Shown here: positions 1-9,426 of the stretch, in pieces
How the letters are laid out: the number at the start of each line of letters is the position of its first letter
Numbering within the stretch: position 1 is the first letter of the stretch
NCBI GenBank assembly: GCA_033557465.1
Contig: CM066051.1
Coordinates: forward strand, 106,555,026-106,619,025
Direction of reading: 5' to 3'
Length of the DNA stretch: 64,000 bases
DNA from: Ichthyophis bannanicus
Lineage: Eukaryota; Chordata; Amphibia; Gymnophiona; Ichthyophiidae
Translations under genes and position numbers: made by a program
Notes under the pieces: generated by a model
The model's database searches: none
Seen by the model: only the letters and a program-made list of their open reading frames with translations
What the model was told of the DNA's origin: nothing

Positions 1-60
1 GGGCTTTAGCCCCCTGGGCATGACCACTAGCCCCACCTCCAGATCCGCCCCTAGCTGGCC
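1..60. repeat. Left inverted terminal repeat of the DIRS element (partial)
   Basis: Reverse-complementary to 5907-5966 with about one mismatch (position 46-47 region, agatccgccc versus agatctgccc). The outer part of this repeat is cut off by the window start. Confidence 0.9.
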
Positions 61-145
61 AGGTTTCCCAAGCTGAAGTGGTACTCATGCTAGAAGGCGG
101 ATCGCGAGAGACAGGAGATCCCCGCCGGGGAGGGTGGTGGGAAGG

Positions 146-237
146 TGTGGCTGACTTATCCTGCTGTCCCTGGAGAACTCACGTTACAGGTAAGTAACTC
201 GGTTTTCTCCCAGGGCAAGCAGGATGAGTCAGCCACA
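146..237. repeat. Internal complementary region of the DIRS element
   Basis: 146-177 resembles 6023-6057 in direct orientation (core tgtggctgactnatcctgct). 203-237 is the near-perfect reverse complement of the same outer terminal sequence. The two halves are therefore partly complementary to each other and to the element terminus. In DIRS elements this region is thought to template completion of a circular DNA intermediate. Confidence 0.8.
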
Positions 238-742
238 AGTGGTGTCTCCCCAGCTACATATGCAGCGGCGGGGAGGGACTGAAGAAACGGAAACACGCAT
301 AACCTTAGGTGCAAGTACGTTTAATGCATGCGTGGTTCAAGTCAAATCCAACAGAGTGTGCAAATAGCATTAGTGCTTGTAATTAGCATTAGTGCTCGTA
401 ACAAGAATAGTGCACAAAAACAACACTCAAGCAACAATGTACGAAGTGCAACAACAGCAGAACAGTGCACAGCAAATCAAGTAAGAACGGGCACGAATAG
501 TGCCGTAATAACAAAAGAACAATAAAAGGCGGCCCCAGGGAGCCAGCAGGCAATCGGGGGCAGCGTATTCAATCAATTGGCAAGCAGGTGCAGAACAGGG
601 TACAATGATACCAAACAACAATCCAGAGACATGGTACAATGATACCAATCAACAATCAAAGAAAGGCAACAAGGTGCAGAGACATCTTTCAATAAGCAAT
701 AAGGTGCCGTGACATCAATAAGGCATCACTCAGTGCAATCAG
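238..742 (-). other. 3' non-coding region of the DIRS element
   Basis: Lies between the recombinase stop codon and the internal complementary region. It contains short imperfect direct repeats: agcattagtgct occurs twice near 366-395, and acaatgataccaa occurs at about 602 and 638. No convincing coding signal is seen. Confidence 0.5.
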
Positions 743-2044
743 TCACGAGTTCCTGGCCTGTCGAGGGGTTGGCACTGCTAGCCCGAACGCGGAGCCCCCG
801 TGATCAGCTCTGTCGAGGCAGTAGTGCCTCTGGAAAGTCTGTACAGATGACCACGTGGCGGCTTTGCAGATGTCAGGTATAGGAACGGAGTGGAGGTTTG
901 CGATGGAGGCGGCCAAGGCACGCAGGTGATGTGCTGTGATACTTGCGGTGGGGCTAGCTCCAGCGCGTGAAAGGCAGAATGAGATGCAAGCGGAAATCCA
1001 GCCGGAGAGCGTGCACTTGGATACTGGCAGGCCAGGCTTGTTGGGGTCGTATGATACGAAGAGCTGGGACCCTTTGCGCAATGGTGCTGTTCTATTGAGG
1101 TAGCACCGTAGGGCCCTGACACAGTCCAGTGTGTGCAGGCGTTGCTGATCCGGGCTGGAGTGTGGTCCGGGAAGGAAGCAGGGTAGCTCAATGGTTTGAT
1201 TGATGTAGAAAGCGGACACAACCTTGGGAACAAACTTGGGGTGTGTCCGAAGGCAGACGCGTTCGAGGTGAGAGATGGTGTAAGGCGGGTAGGCCACGAG
1301 AGCATGCATTTCACTGATCCGCCTGGCTGAAGTAATAGTGACGAGGAACAGTGTTTTCCAGGAGGTGAACTTCAAATCCGCTGATTGTAGGGGCTCGAAG
1401 GGCTCCTCCGTTAGCTGGTTGAGGGCGACATTAAGGTCCCATGCGGGCATGGGCTCCCTAAGGGGAGGGCGTAGATTGGATAAACCTCTCATAAAGCTGG
1501 TCACCATGGGCATCGTTGCTATTGAGGAGTCCCCAACACGGTGATGGAAGGCCGCAATGGCGGACAGGTGGACTCTGATGGACTGAGTCTTCAGGCCGAG
1601 CGAAGAGAGTGACTCAAGGTATTGGAGGAGCTGCGGAACAGGACAAGCGAAAGGGTTGAGATGCCGAGCCGCGCACCAGATGGAGAAGCGCCGCCACTTG
1701 AGGCTGTAAGATTTTCTGGTGGAAGGGCGTGGGGCCGCCAGTATGATCTGCTGGACCTCTGTCGTTAGGTTGAAGGGTGCCAGAGCTAGCCTTTCAGCTT
1801 CCAGGCCGACAGTGATAGCATCCGCAAGTTGGGGTGGAGCATTGCGCCGCCATCCTGTGATAGGAAGTCCAGCCGCCGGGGGAGTTGGATGGGAGGGGCC
1901 ACAGCCAGGCGTTGGAGATATGGGAACCAGATTTGCCTGGGCCAGAAAGGAGCAACCAGAATGATCCTGGCCCGGTCCCTGATGATCCGTTGGACTGTCC
2001 GTGCGATGAGCGGAGTTGGCGGGAACGCATAGACTAAGGTCCAT
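743..2044 (-). CDS. DIRS tyrosine recombinase ORF, catalytic residues retained
   Basis: An uninterrupted 433-codon reading frame. Residues about 105-200 match the N-terminal SAM-like domain of DIRS recombinases. The catalytic part follows: an arginine in SARRISE (R242), the HxxR box as AHHLR (H372, R375) and the nucleophile in FQRHYCLD (Y408). The R-H-R-Y set is thus complete. In a DIRS element this enzyme integrates a circular double-stranded DNA copy by site-specific recombination, so no target duplication is made. The first 85 codons overlap the end of the RT/RNase H frame, as in other DIRS elements, so the true start is uncertain. Although the ORF is intact, the RT of this copy is dead, so it could act only in trans, if expressed at all. 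Confidence 0.85.
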   Translation of the reverse strand: MDLSLCVPANSAHRTDSPTDHQGPGQDHSGCSFLAQANLVPISPTPGCGPSHPTPPAAGLPITGWRRNAPPQLADAITVGLEAERLALAPFNLTTEVQQIILAAPRPSTRKSYSLKWRRFSIWCAARHLNPFACPVPQLLQYLESLSSLGLKTQSIRVHLSAIAAFHHRVGDSSIATMPMVTSFMRGLSNLRPPLREPMPAWDLNVALNQLTEEPFEPLQSADLKFTSWKTLFLVTITSARRISEMHALVAYPPYTISHLERVCLRTHPKFVPKVVSAFYINQTIELPCFLPGPHSSPDQQRLHTLDCVRALRCYLNRTAPLRKGSQLFVSYDPNKPGLPVSKCTLSGWISACISFCLSRAGASPTASITAHHLRALAASIANLHSVPIPDICKAATWSSVQTFQRHYCLDRADHGGSAFGLAVPTPRQARNS

Positions 2045-3484
2045 TGGTCCCTGGTCACATCAAAGGCGTCCGCCACCAGTCTGTGCTGGGACGGTCTCTT
2101 CGAGCAAAAGAGGGGGCATTTGGCATTCTCCTGGGAGGCAAAGAGATCGATCTGAGGGAGGCCCCACTCCCTGAAGAGGAATGAAGACACGTCTTCGTGA
2201 AGCGTCCATTCGTGAGGGCTTAGCTGTCTGCTGAGGCGATCTGCTAGGACATTCTCCTCTTCCGGTAGGTAGCAGGCCTGGAGGCTGCATTGGAGCGAGA
2301 GGGCTAGCTGCCAGGTGAGGAGGGCTTCTCTGCACAGAGGACGTGAGCCCGTTCCTCCCTGTTTGTTTATGTAGAACATGGCGACTTGGTTGTCGGTCTG
2401 TATCTTGATAGCTTTTCCCCTGACCAGATCCTGGAAGGCCAGGAGGGCAAGGCGGACACCTCTGAGCTTGAGGACGTTGATGTGGAGGTCCCTCTCGGTG
2501 ATGGACCATGATCCTTGTGTGTGTGCGTCCACACAGTGGGCTCGCCATCCTAGAGCTGAAGCATCCGTGGTCACGGTGATCTGGGGGGTCATGGCCTGTA
2601 GGCGCTTGCCCTGTGAGAGATTGGTGGAGTGTGTCCACCAGTGGATCGCCTTGGTTGTCCGAGGGTCCCTGGGGATCTTGGAGGACAAGGGATGAGTGTG
2701 TTGGCACCAATGGGTGCGGAGGTGCCACTGGAGAACACGCATCCGTAATCTCGCCATGGGAAGGACATGGGTGGCGGCTGCCATGTGACCCAGAAGGCGT
2801 AGGATCACTCGGGCGGAGGTGTGCGTGGAGTTGAGGACTTGTAGAGCGAGTGCGCTGATGGCCTCCTTCCTGTTGTGAGGCAAGAAGGCCTTTGATTGCG
2901 TGGTGTCGATTAGAGCACCGATGAACTCCAGACGCTGCGTTGGTGAGAGATGAGACTTCTGGTAGTTGACTAGGAATCCCAGCGAGGAGAGAAGACAGCC
3001 AATCGCAGTTCCGCTGGAGAGGGGGCCGAGAATAGCCACCTTGTCTGCGTAGGTGGGCGGCAGCCACTGCTACACACTTGGTAAACACTCTTGGAGCAGG
3101 TGACAGTCCGAAGGGGAGCACCCTGTATTGGTAGTGTCTCTCCGCTACCCTGAATCGCAGGAATTTCTTGTGATGAGGGTGTATTGGAATGTGAGTGTAG
3201 GCGTCCTGGAGGTCCAGGGAGGCAAGCCACTCCATATTTTGAATGAGGGGCAGGATGGAGGACAGGGAGTGCATCCTGAACTTCTCCGTGGCTATGCATC
3301 TGTTGAGCTTCCGTAGATCGAGGATGGGCCGCATACCCCCAGACTTCTTGGGAACAAGGAAGTATCTGGAGAAAAAGCCCTTGCTGGTCTCGCCTGGGGG
3401 AACAGGCTTGATGGCCCTGGAGGCAAGTAAGGCTTGGATCTTTGAATTCATGGCCTCTAGGTGTTGGGAGGGGATGGGGCTCAC
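1786..3484 (-). pseudogene. DIRS reverse transcriptase/RNase H, broken by an internal deletion
   Basis: The upstream frame (3484 to about 3045) carries RT fingers and palm: FLVPKKSGGMRPILDLRKLN, then the first catalytic aspartate in SLDLQDAY and the LPFGLSPAP box. Right after HLRRQ (about 3045) the segment that normally holds the Y-x-D-D active site is missing and the frame changes. Two different frames continue there. The downstream frame (from 3039) carries the connection and RNase H, with TTDASALGW, QTDNQVA and NVLADRLSRQ. The position usually holding the RNase H glutamate reads VLKLRG, so the acidic residue appears replaced by lysine. The C-terminal part contains the DLFASQEN and YAFPPTP stretches typical of DIRS polyproteins. 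RT activity cannot be expected. Confidence 0.88.
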
Positions 3485-3638
3485 TGATGGCGGCCGCGCA
3501 GGTGGCTTTGAGGAGACGTTGATGCGGTAGCCGTGTTAGATGATGGAGAGGACCCATTGATCCGTAGTTATCTGCTCCCAGGAGCGAAGGAAGGCGGATA
3601 AGCGTCCCCCTGTTGAAAGGTGCTGACGGGGCGGTGAG

Positions 3639-5840
3639 TCAAAAACCAGGGTTGGTTTTGGCAGGCGTGGAGGGTGCTTTCTTAGATGTGCACTCCCGTT
3701 GGTGCGGTTTCTGCCTATACGAGGAGTGGTAGTGCTGCTGCTTGTAGCGTGGCTGCTGCTGCCACCTGTGGTAGGAGTTAAAGCGCTTGGGAGCAGAAGA
3801 GGCGTTGAAGCTTCCTTTGCGGTAGGGTTTAGAGCGCTCGGAGCCCTCCTCCAGAGTCTTGAGTGTGGTGCAGCGCTCGCGCATGTCGATCACTGTCTCC
3901 TTGACTTTGTCGCCAAAGAGGGAGTCGCCTGTGCAGGGTGTATCAGCAATCTTGTCATGGGAATCGGCCTGCAGACCCAAAGCCCTGAGCCAAGCAAGCC
4001 GGCGTGCGGAGATGGCAGTTCCAGCCACTCTGGAGGCTGTCTCAAAAGCGTCATGTGCAGCACGACCTTGGTGTTTGGTACATTCCTCAAGGTCTGCAAG
4101 GGCAGATAGGAGTGCCGGTGGAAGCTCTGTGTCCTTGGCGGCGGTTCTTATATTGGCCAGCAAGGTGTTCTGGTAGATGGCGTGTTGAAAAAGATGTGCG
4201 GAGATCCTGGCGTTCAGCATAGATCCCTGATAAATCCGCTTAGCAACATCATCAAGGAGCTTATTGTCCTTCCCGGGGGGGAGGAGGGCATTGGTAGAGG
4301 TGCGCGAGGATTTAGACCGCTTGAGGGCGGATTCCATGACAATGGATTGGTGGGATAAGTGCTGCTTGTCAAAACCGGGGACAGGCTGGACCACATACTT
4401 GGAATCCAATTTCCGGGGGCATGAGTGGTTCGACGCAGGAGTCTGCCATAGTCTTGTGAGGTTCTCACGGAGGAGCTGGTGAACAGGTAGTGCCGAGATG
4501 GCCTTGGGGGAATCCACGAACTTGAGGGCGCTTTGAACCTCATCTCGTTGATCTACGGCATCAGCGGGAGTGATGGATAAAGCTGCGAGGACCTTCCGGA
4601 TGAATTTTGCGTAAGTTAAGTCCTCAGGGGGGTTGGGTGGTCCCGAGTGGTTGTCCTGGTCAGCATGAGAGGAGGTCCGTGATAGCGAAGGGTGATCAGG
4701 GTGCTCTTGAAGGCGAGACTGTCCCAGGCTGGCCGGGGCAGCTGGTGTGGGTTCTTGCTCCAGCAGCAGTGGAACCGGTGGCTGGTTGGTGGCTGCTACC
4801 GGTGGTGCCAGGGGCTGAGCCTGGTTGGAGGACAGGTTGGAGAGTGCTGACGCCCACTGCTGAAGCATGCCCTTAAGGAGTAGCAAAGTGTCTGGTGCTC
4901 CTTGGGAGGACAGAGCCACCTGCGCCTGAGCGAGAAGGGGTTGGCTGGCATCTTCCTGAGGGGCTGGTAGCACAGGGGACGCAGGAAGGCAGAGCTCGGA
5001 GTCCTCGGAGCTGCAGGAAGCTGCATAGGCAGAGTTGGCAGATGAAGGGGTATGCTGGTCCGGGCTGCTGGAGAGTGAGCCTCGGGAGTGAGAGGAACTG
5101 TGGCTGCAGTGCCTGAGACTCCTGCCTCGGTGGCATGATGATCCAGAACTGGAGCTGCTGTCCCTGCGACGTCTGTGTTCTTTGTGACTGTGTCTGCACT
5201 GCTGGCTCTGAGAGCAGCCGCGTCTGCGCCGGCTGCTTTGCCTCTTGCCTGTTCGTCGATGAAGACTCCGGGAGCGGCTCCGGTGATGAGGAGACTGTCT
5301 GTGCCGTTTGTGGGGTCTGCGCTGGTGCTCATCGCGTCGGGCAGCCTGAGAAACCAGAGGCAGGTATTCAGCGCCGTGGACATCTGTCCCGTGTAGTCTG
5401 CGCTGAGAGGAGGCGGGCCCAGGACAGGAAGTCGTCATCGGAGATGCAGGAAGCAGGGCGGAGGAAGCTGCAGGCAAGATGGAAGCCTCCATCGGGACAC
5501 ACGTGTCCGGAGGGGAGAAGGCATCGCGGCGGGGAACGGAGGCCAAAAACGGCGCGTCCCCGGCCTGAGCAGATACAGCAGCCATGGCGGCACCGGAGGA
5601 AGCAGCAAAGGAGGTAGAATTGGCAATGGCAGCGGGAGTACTCACGACCACAGCGGGAGCAAGAAATTCCCTGAGGGCATGCCGGCGTGACTTCAGAGCC
5701 CGGGGGGACATGCGGCCACAGGCAGAGCAGTTTTCTACGGCGTGATCGCTTCCCAGGCAGCGCAGGCAGAGGTGGTGGGAGTCCGAATTTGCCATTTTCC
5801 TGGAGCAGGCAGGGCATTTCTTGAATCCAGGTTTCTTCAT
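3639..5840 (-). CDS. DIRS gag-like ORF
   Basis: An open frame of 733 codons starting at an ATG shortly inside the element's 5' terminal repeat. The N-terminus has a cysteine/histidine cluster (KKCPACSRKM, then HHLCLRCLG, ENCSAC; residues about 8-43) typical of DIRS gag proteins and presumably zinc-binding. A Ser/Arg/His-rich stretch follows at about residues 160-250, plausibly for nucleic-acid binding. The C-terminal half holds the conserved gag core, including SKYVVQPVPGFD. It is the first gene of the element on the minus strand, and its stop lies 154 bp before the RT frame begins. The frame is uninterrupted, unlike the RT. Confidence 0.85.
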   Translation of the reverse strand: MKKPGFKKCPACSRKMANSDSHHLCLRCLGSDHAVENCSACGRMSPRALKSRRHALREFLAPAVVVSTPAAIANSTSFAASSGAAMAAVSAQAGDAPFLASVPRRDAFSPPDTCVPMEASILPAASSALLPASPMTTSCPGPASSQRRLHGTDVHGAEYLPLVSQAARRDEHQRRPHKRHRQSPHHRSRSRSLHRRTGKRQSSRRRRGCSQSQQCRHSHKEHRRRRDSSSSSGSSCHRGRSLRHCSHSSSHSRGSLSSSPDQHTPSSANSAYAASCSSEDSELCLPASPVLPAPQEDASQPLLAQAQVALSSQGAPDTLLLLKGMLQQWASALSNLSSNQAQPLAPPVAATNQPPVPLLLEQEPTPAAPASLGQSRLQEHPDHPSLSRTSSHADQDNHSGPPNPPEDLTYAKFIRKVLAALSITPADAVDQRDEVQSALKFVDSPKAISALPVHQLLRENLTRLWQTPASNHSCPRKLDSKYVVQPVPGFDKQHLSHQSIVMESALKRSKSSRTSTNALLPPGKDNKLLDDVAKRIYQGSMLNARISAHLFQHAIYQNTLLANIRTAAKDTELPPALLSALADLEECTKHQGRAAHDAFETASRVAGTAISARRLAWLRALGLQADSHDKIADTPCTGDSLFGDKVKETVIDMRERCTTLKTLEEGSERSKPYRKGSFNASSAPKRFNSYHRWQQQPRYKQQHYHSSYRQKPHQRECTSKKAPSTPAKTNPGF

Positions 5841-5906
5841 TGGTGAAAGTTAAAGGTGAGAGCAAAATAAAAAAACGTCTTACTGGCAAGGCGGAAGACG
5901 AAGACG

Positions 5907-6057
5907 GGCCAGCTAGGGGCAGATCTGGAGGTGGGGCTAGTGGTCATGCCCAGGGGGCTAAAGCCCTCTGGGCTAGTGAGAGTATTCCGTCTCTGGCACC
6001 GTCGGATGACGTCACCACCAATTGTGGCTGACTCATCCTGCTTGCCCTGGGAGAAAG
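5907..6057. repeat. Right inverted terminal repeat of the DIRS element
   Basis: 5907-5966 is the reverse complement of window positions 1-60. 6023-6057 matches both halves of the internal complementary region at 146-237. The end near 6057 is set by where the match to 203-237 stops. Confidence 0.85.
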
Positions 6058-6089
6058 GGAAATACTCTCCCTTTGCACAGCTCTAGAAA

Positions 6090-6328
6090 GCTGAGCCGGC
6101 ACGGGTGGTGGTGGGGGGGGGGGGGGGAGACTGGTAGGGCTTTTTGGGGAAGCGGCAGCCGCAGGGCACTTCATGCTGCTGCTTCGGAAGCGGCAGCAGC
6201 TTCTACAACCAATTTTTTTTTTTTGAAGGCCGAGTGAGGTGGTCTTTTTGGGGGCAATTTTTGTCACCCCCCAAAAGTTGCCGCCTGAGGCTACCGTCTC
6301 ACTAGGCCTCATTATAGAGCCGCCCCTG
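6090..6328 (-). repeat. hAT-like non-autonomous element fragment
   Basis: Read on the minus strand it begins CAGGGGCGGCTC at 6328 and continues with a CAGGCGGCA motif and a gcccccaaaaa motif. These motifs recur at 32437-32520 and in part at 31620-31660. CAGGGG ends suggest the hAT superfamily. A G homopolymer of about 17 bp lies near 6111-6127. The left limit is uncertain. Confidence 0.5.
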
Positions 6329-6906
6329 CCTTATGTTCCCCTCAGAGCTCAGCTCACACACACAGACAGCTTGATGCAGCAAAGTGCGCTGCCATTAGCA
6401 CAGGCAATATTGCAGCGCTGGCGCAGAATGCCTGAAGGAATCTAATACAAGCATAAAAAATGCACCCATGCTGGTGTTAACAGCAGCACACCGCAAATCC
6501 TTTTGCATCCACAACAGATTACATAACTTAAGATAAGATTAATAATTTTTTGGAAATATTGAATCCGGTGTAACATTTGGGGGACAATAGAAGGTTGCCA
6601 TATGGCAACAACAGCCATGAAAGGGTTAAATGGATGGTAATAGAGCAACTGGCTATACAGAGAGCTGCGCAGAAGACGAGAAGGCTGAACTCTCTGTGGA
6701 GACTTTAATGCAAGATCCGAGGAGACGATAAGGGTTAAGCTCATAGGTCTCCGGTCAGTGCTGCACAAAAGCGTAACACGTTAATAAAACAAGAAACTTA
6801 CTTTGTGAAGTGGCACACGCCAGGCTCCCCGGAATCCAATCACAGCATGTAGAGCCGTCATAGGGACTTTCCTGGAGATTAGCACCGAACTCTGTTTCAA
6901 GCTCAC

Positions 6907-7035
6907 AGCACTATAAAGAGCTCTGCCCCGAGCGCAATAGCTGAAAAAGGATTCCTTCTCTGAACGCCGAAAGCAATAATTCAGTGGGGAACCTTTTTCA
7001 ACTACTGCGCCCGGGGCAGAGATCTTTATAGTGCT
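6907..7035. repeat. 44-bp inverted repeat with 41-nt loop
   Basis: 6907-6950 and 6992-7035 are reverse complements with 4 mismatches in 44. The arms start agcactataaag and end ctttatagtgct. It could be a foldback transposon remnant or a hairpin RNA locus. On the minus strand three of the four mismatches become G-U pairs. Confidence 0.8.
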
Positions 7036-7630
7036 GCGGCCTCGCAATACCAATTCAGGATATGTGCACAAGTGCCAGACTGCTGTTTTTTGTGTGAGAG
7101 AGAGGTGCTGCTGAAGTTGGTCCTTGTACGAATGCACCTGGCTTGTTCTTGTTTAGCACAGACGTTTTGCATGCCGCTCGTTTGCAAGCCGTTTACTTGC
7201 AAAGCGTCCGTGCTAATCCCTGGTGACCACTCAGGCAGGAGAAAGTACCATGTTTTACCTCAGTCGGAGGAGGAAATAGGGAAGAATTAGCTCAAAGAGA
7301 GCTGCAACCGCAATCCATCCACAAGAGGGCACTGTTGGTCTGATCCTTCCTGCCAAATGGGGGCAGTGACGTTAATTATGGAAAGTATTAGACTGTGCAC
7401 AATAGCTCCCTGACGAGAGCCGGAGGGGCAAGGAACAAAGTCATGCACAATGGCTCCCTGATGACAGATAGATACAGAAGAAAGACAATGTAAGAGCAGC
7501 AGTTAGGTTAGGAGTCAACATCAAGCACCCACCTCCTCCGTCTCCTCTGGGACATCCTTTTTCAGCTCTTAAACCTAAAAAAGACAAGAAAGAAAAACAT
7601 GAAAAGTATCACCTCCTGCAGCGCCACCAC
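7036..7630. other. Non-coding, nothing recognised
   Basis: Only short unlinked ORFs. A 20-base phrase, tgcacaat(a/g)gctccctga, occurs twice (about 7396 and 7444). No gene signal. Confidence 0.4.
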
Positions 7631-7822
7631 TGGAAAGAGAAGCGCCCCTTGCAGCCAGGCCACCGAAAAAGGGCTAATATCCCAAAGGAGTCTCCCACTG
7701 TCCCCACGCCACTGGAAAGGGACTACTGGAAAGAGAAGCGCCCCCTGCAGCCAGGCCACCGAAAAGGGGCTAATATCCCAAAGGAGGGTCCCACTGTCCC
7801 CACGCCACTGGAAAGGGGGACG
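7631..7822. repeat. 96-bp unit tandemly duplicated
   Basis: Two adjacent copies of a 96-bp unit, starting at 7631 and 7727 with tggaaagagaagcgcccc, are nearly identical. The duplication keeps one frame open across both copies on each strand, which explains the short repetitive ORFs there. I see no gene. Confidence 0.85.
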
Positions 7823-7956
7823 TTTCTCAAAGGAGTGCAAACGGCACTGATAACAGTGGGTAGCTGCTGGGCGCGGTCTGCAGCCTCACCTGCCAGTCTG
7901 GGAGATGCGATGCTTCAGCTGTGCAGGACCAGTCTGGGCTCTGTCTGCAGCCTCCG

Positions 7957-7984
7957 CTCTCTCTCTCTCTCTATATATATATAT
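7957..7984. repeat. (CT)n(AT)n microsatellite
   Basis: A short run of CT repeats passes directly into AT repeats. Confidence 0.9.
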
Positions 7985-8898
7985 CCAGCAGTGGAAAGTG
8001 AAAGTGAGCAGCTTAAGTTTCGTTTCTCCGGTTGAGAGAGAAAACGAAGGGAAGCACTTTCACTGCCTCCTTGCAGGACTACGGGAAGACTGCCTGCAAC
8101 TCCCCTCCCCTCCCCCACCCGCTGCTCCTGGCTGTCTGACAACCCAAATGACTTCTCCCGGGATACAGGGAAACCGTTTGCTCAAGCTTCCACTGCACCC
8201 GTATGTGGGATTGGCAGCTGGCTTCCTGCCTTCCAGCTAGACTGAGCCAGGCCGGGTTTTAGTCCGCTCCAAACCCTTCCTCCGACTCCCTGCACTTCAA
8301 AGGCCGGTCCACAGAGGTTCACCTGGTGCTAGGAGGGGGAGGGGAGGAAGGAAACCCACTGTGGATGGTTCGTATTCAAGGGGGTCGCCTGACCATGAAA
8401 CCCTGGCCCAGAGCCTCTGCACTTCCCAAACACGGAGGTTTCATGTTCCTCTTTCTTACCTCCCACTGGTGCCCTCAACCCAAAGTCTGATCCACTCCTG
8501 GGATCGCCCCTCCCGCAATACATACAGGGAAATCCCCTCTTTCCTCTCAGCAAAGTGAGAAACTATAAATCTCTGCATGAAAAGGAGTCAAAAGTGGATT
8601 GGGGGTTGCACTACCTGGGGTGAGATGTCTCAGCAGATTCCTTCCCATCTCCTGTCTGCCGAAGGGTGGGGGGCATTCTCAGTTCATGATGGGCACAGGG
8701 TGCTGATTCTGGCCCTGTTTAACCCCCCTCTCCTCCAATGCATGCTGGGATTTGTAGTCCTGCTGCCCCACCCCCACTTATTGGGGCATGAAAGCTATGA
8801 GCCAGGTTAGGTTTGTCCCTTCAAAGCCCATTCCCAGCTATTCTACCTGCTCCGTTCCTGTGCTCTGGGCGCTGCAGATACTCACTGGTACACAGACT
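7985..8898. other. Non-coding, nothing coding recognised
   Basis: No supported exon. Position 8738-8760 holds the phrase catgctgggatttgtagtcc, whose reverse complement resembles the ZNF143/SBS consensus. This phrase is common in vertebrate repeats and promoters. Confidence 0.4.
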
Positions 8899-8970
8899 CA
8901 TGTAAACCGCGCTGATGACAATAGTGCGGTATATAAGAGAAGTTAATAAATAAATAAATAAATAAAATTT
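8899..8970 (+). repeat. 3' tail of an L2/CR1-like LINE (or a SINE using it)
   Basis: Matches the 3' end of the LINE at 60540-60601: tgtaaaccgcgctgat, then gcggtatataaga and an (AATA)n tail. Only the terminal stem-loop and tail are present, as in a severely 5'-truncated insertion. Confidence 0.8.
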
Positions 8971-9223
8971 GTAGGATACAGACATGTGCCCGTCTTCTGC
9001 AGACTCCTCGGCTCTGTATTCGCATCCGGGCAGGTCCCATGTTGGATGGGTGCTGGGCTTGTCGGAAGGGGTCTTGTCAGAGGAGCAGATGACTCCAGTA
9101 CAACACACGCTAAACAATGGCATTGGAAAACCAGAATGACCCCTCCAGTTGAGCTGCTTTTGAGTTTGACCCCTGCCTCCTTCGCCCCATCACATGCGGA
9201 AAAATCATCACCCCACATCCAGG

Positions 9224-9426
9224 GTTCCCAAGTTCCCCAGTTCCAGCACCTAGATTGTAAACCAGTCCTGGATTTCTGACAATCTCATCCTGTTGCATTA
9301 TGGGACCTGCAGCACTGATGCCATGTGGTAAAATCGGAGACTACAAAGACCACACTGCATTGCAATGCAAATTTAAAACCAGAACTGGCAAAACATCTCA
9401 CTCCTGGAACTGGGTAACTTGGGAAC
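9224..9426. repeat. Foldback (MITE-like) element, 203 bp
   Basis: The ends gttcccaagtt and aacttgggaac are inverted, and the similarity continues inward (cagttccag / ctggaactg; aaaccag / ctggtttt-type). The same family recurs at the window end from 63895. Confidence 0.75.

Larger units (their letters stand above)
1..6057 (-). mobile_element. DIRS-like tyrosine-recombinase retrotransposon, left end clipped
   Basis: Reading on the minus strand, the order is gag (5840-3639), reverse transcriptase/RNase H (3484 to about 1786), then tyrosine recombinase (2044-743). That is the DIRS order. The first 60 bases of the window are the near-perfect reverse complement of 5907-5966, which gives inverted terminal repeats. 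Bases 146-237 carry copies of the outer terminal sequence in both orientations, as the internal complementary region of DIRS elements does. The right terminal repeat runs on to about 6057, and its matching outer part on the left lies outside the window. No LTR, integrase or target duplication is seen. DIRS elements are common in amphibians and fish and absent from mammals. This copy cannot be autonomous because its RT core is deleted. Confidence 0.9.

Noticed and set aside
5135..5617. 160- to 195-codon ORFs overlapping the DIRS gag on both strands
   Set aside because: Shadow frames of the gag ORF. Only the 733-codon frame has the cysteine cluster and gag core.
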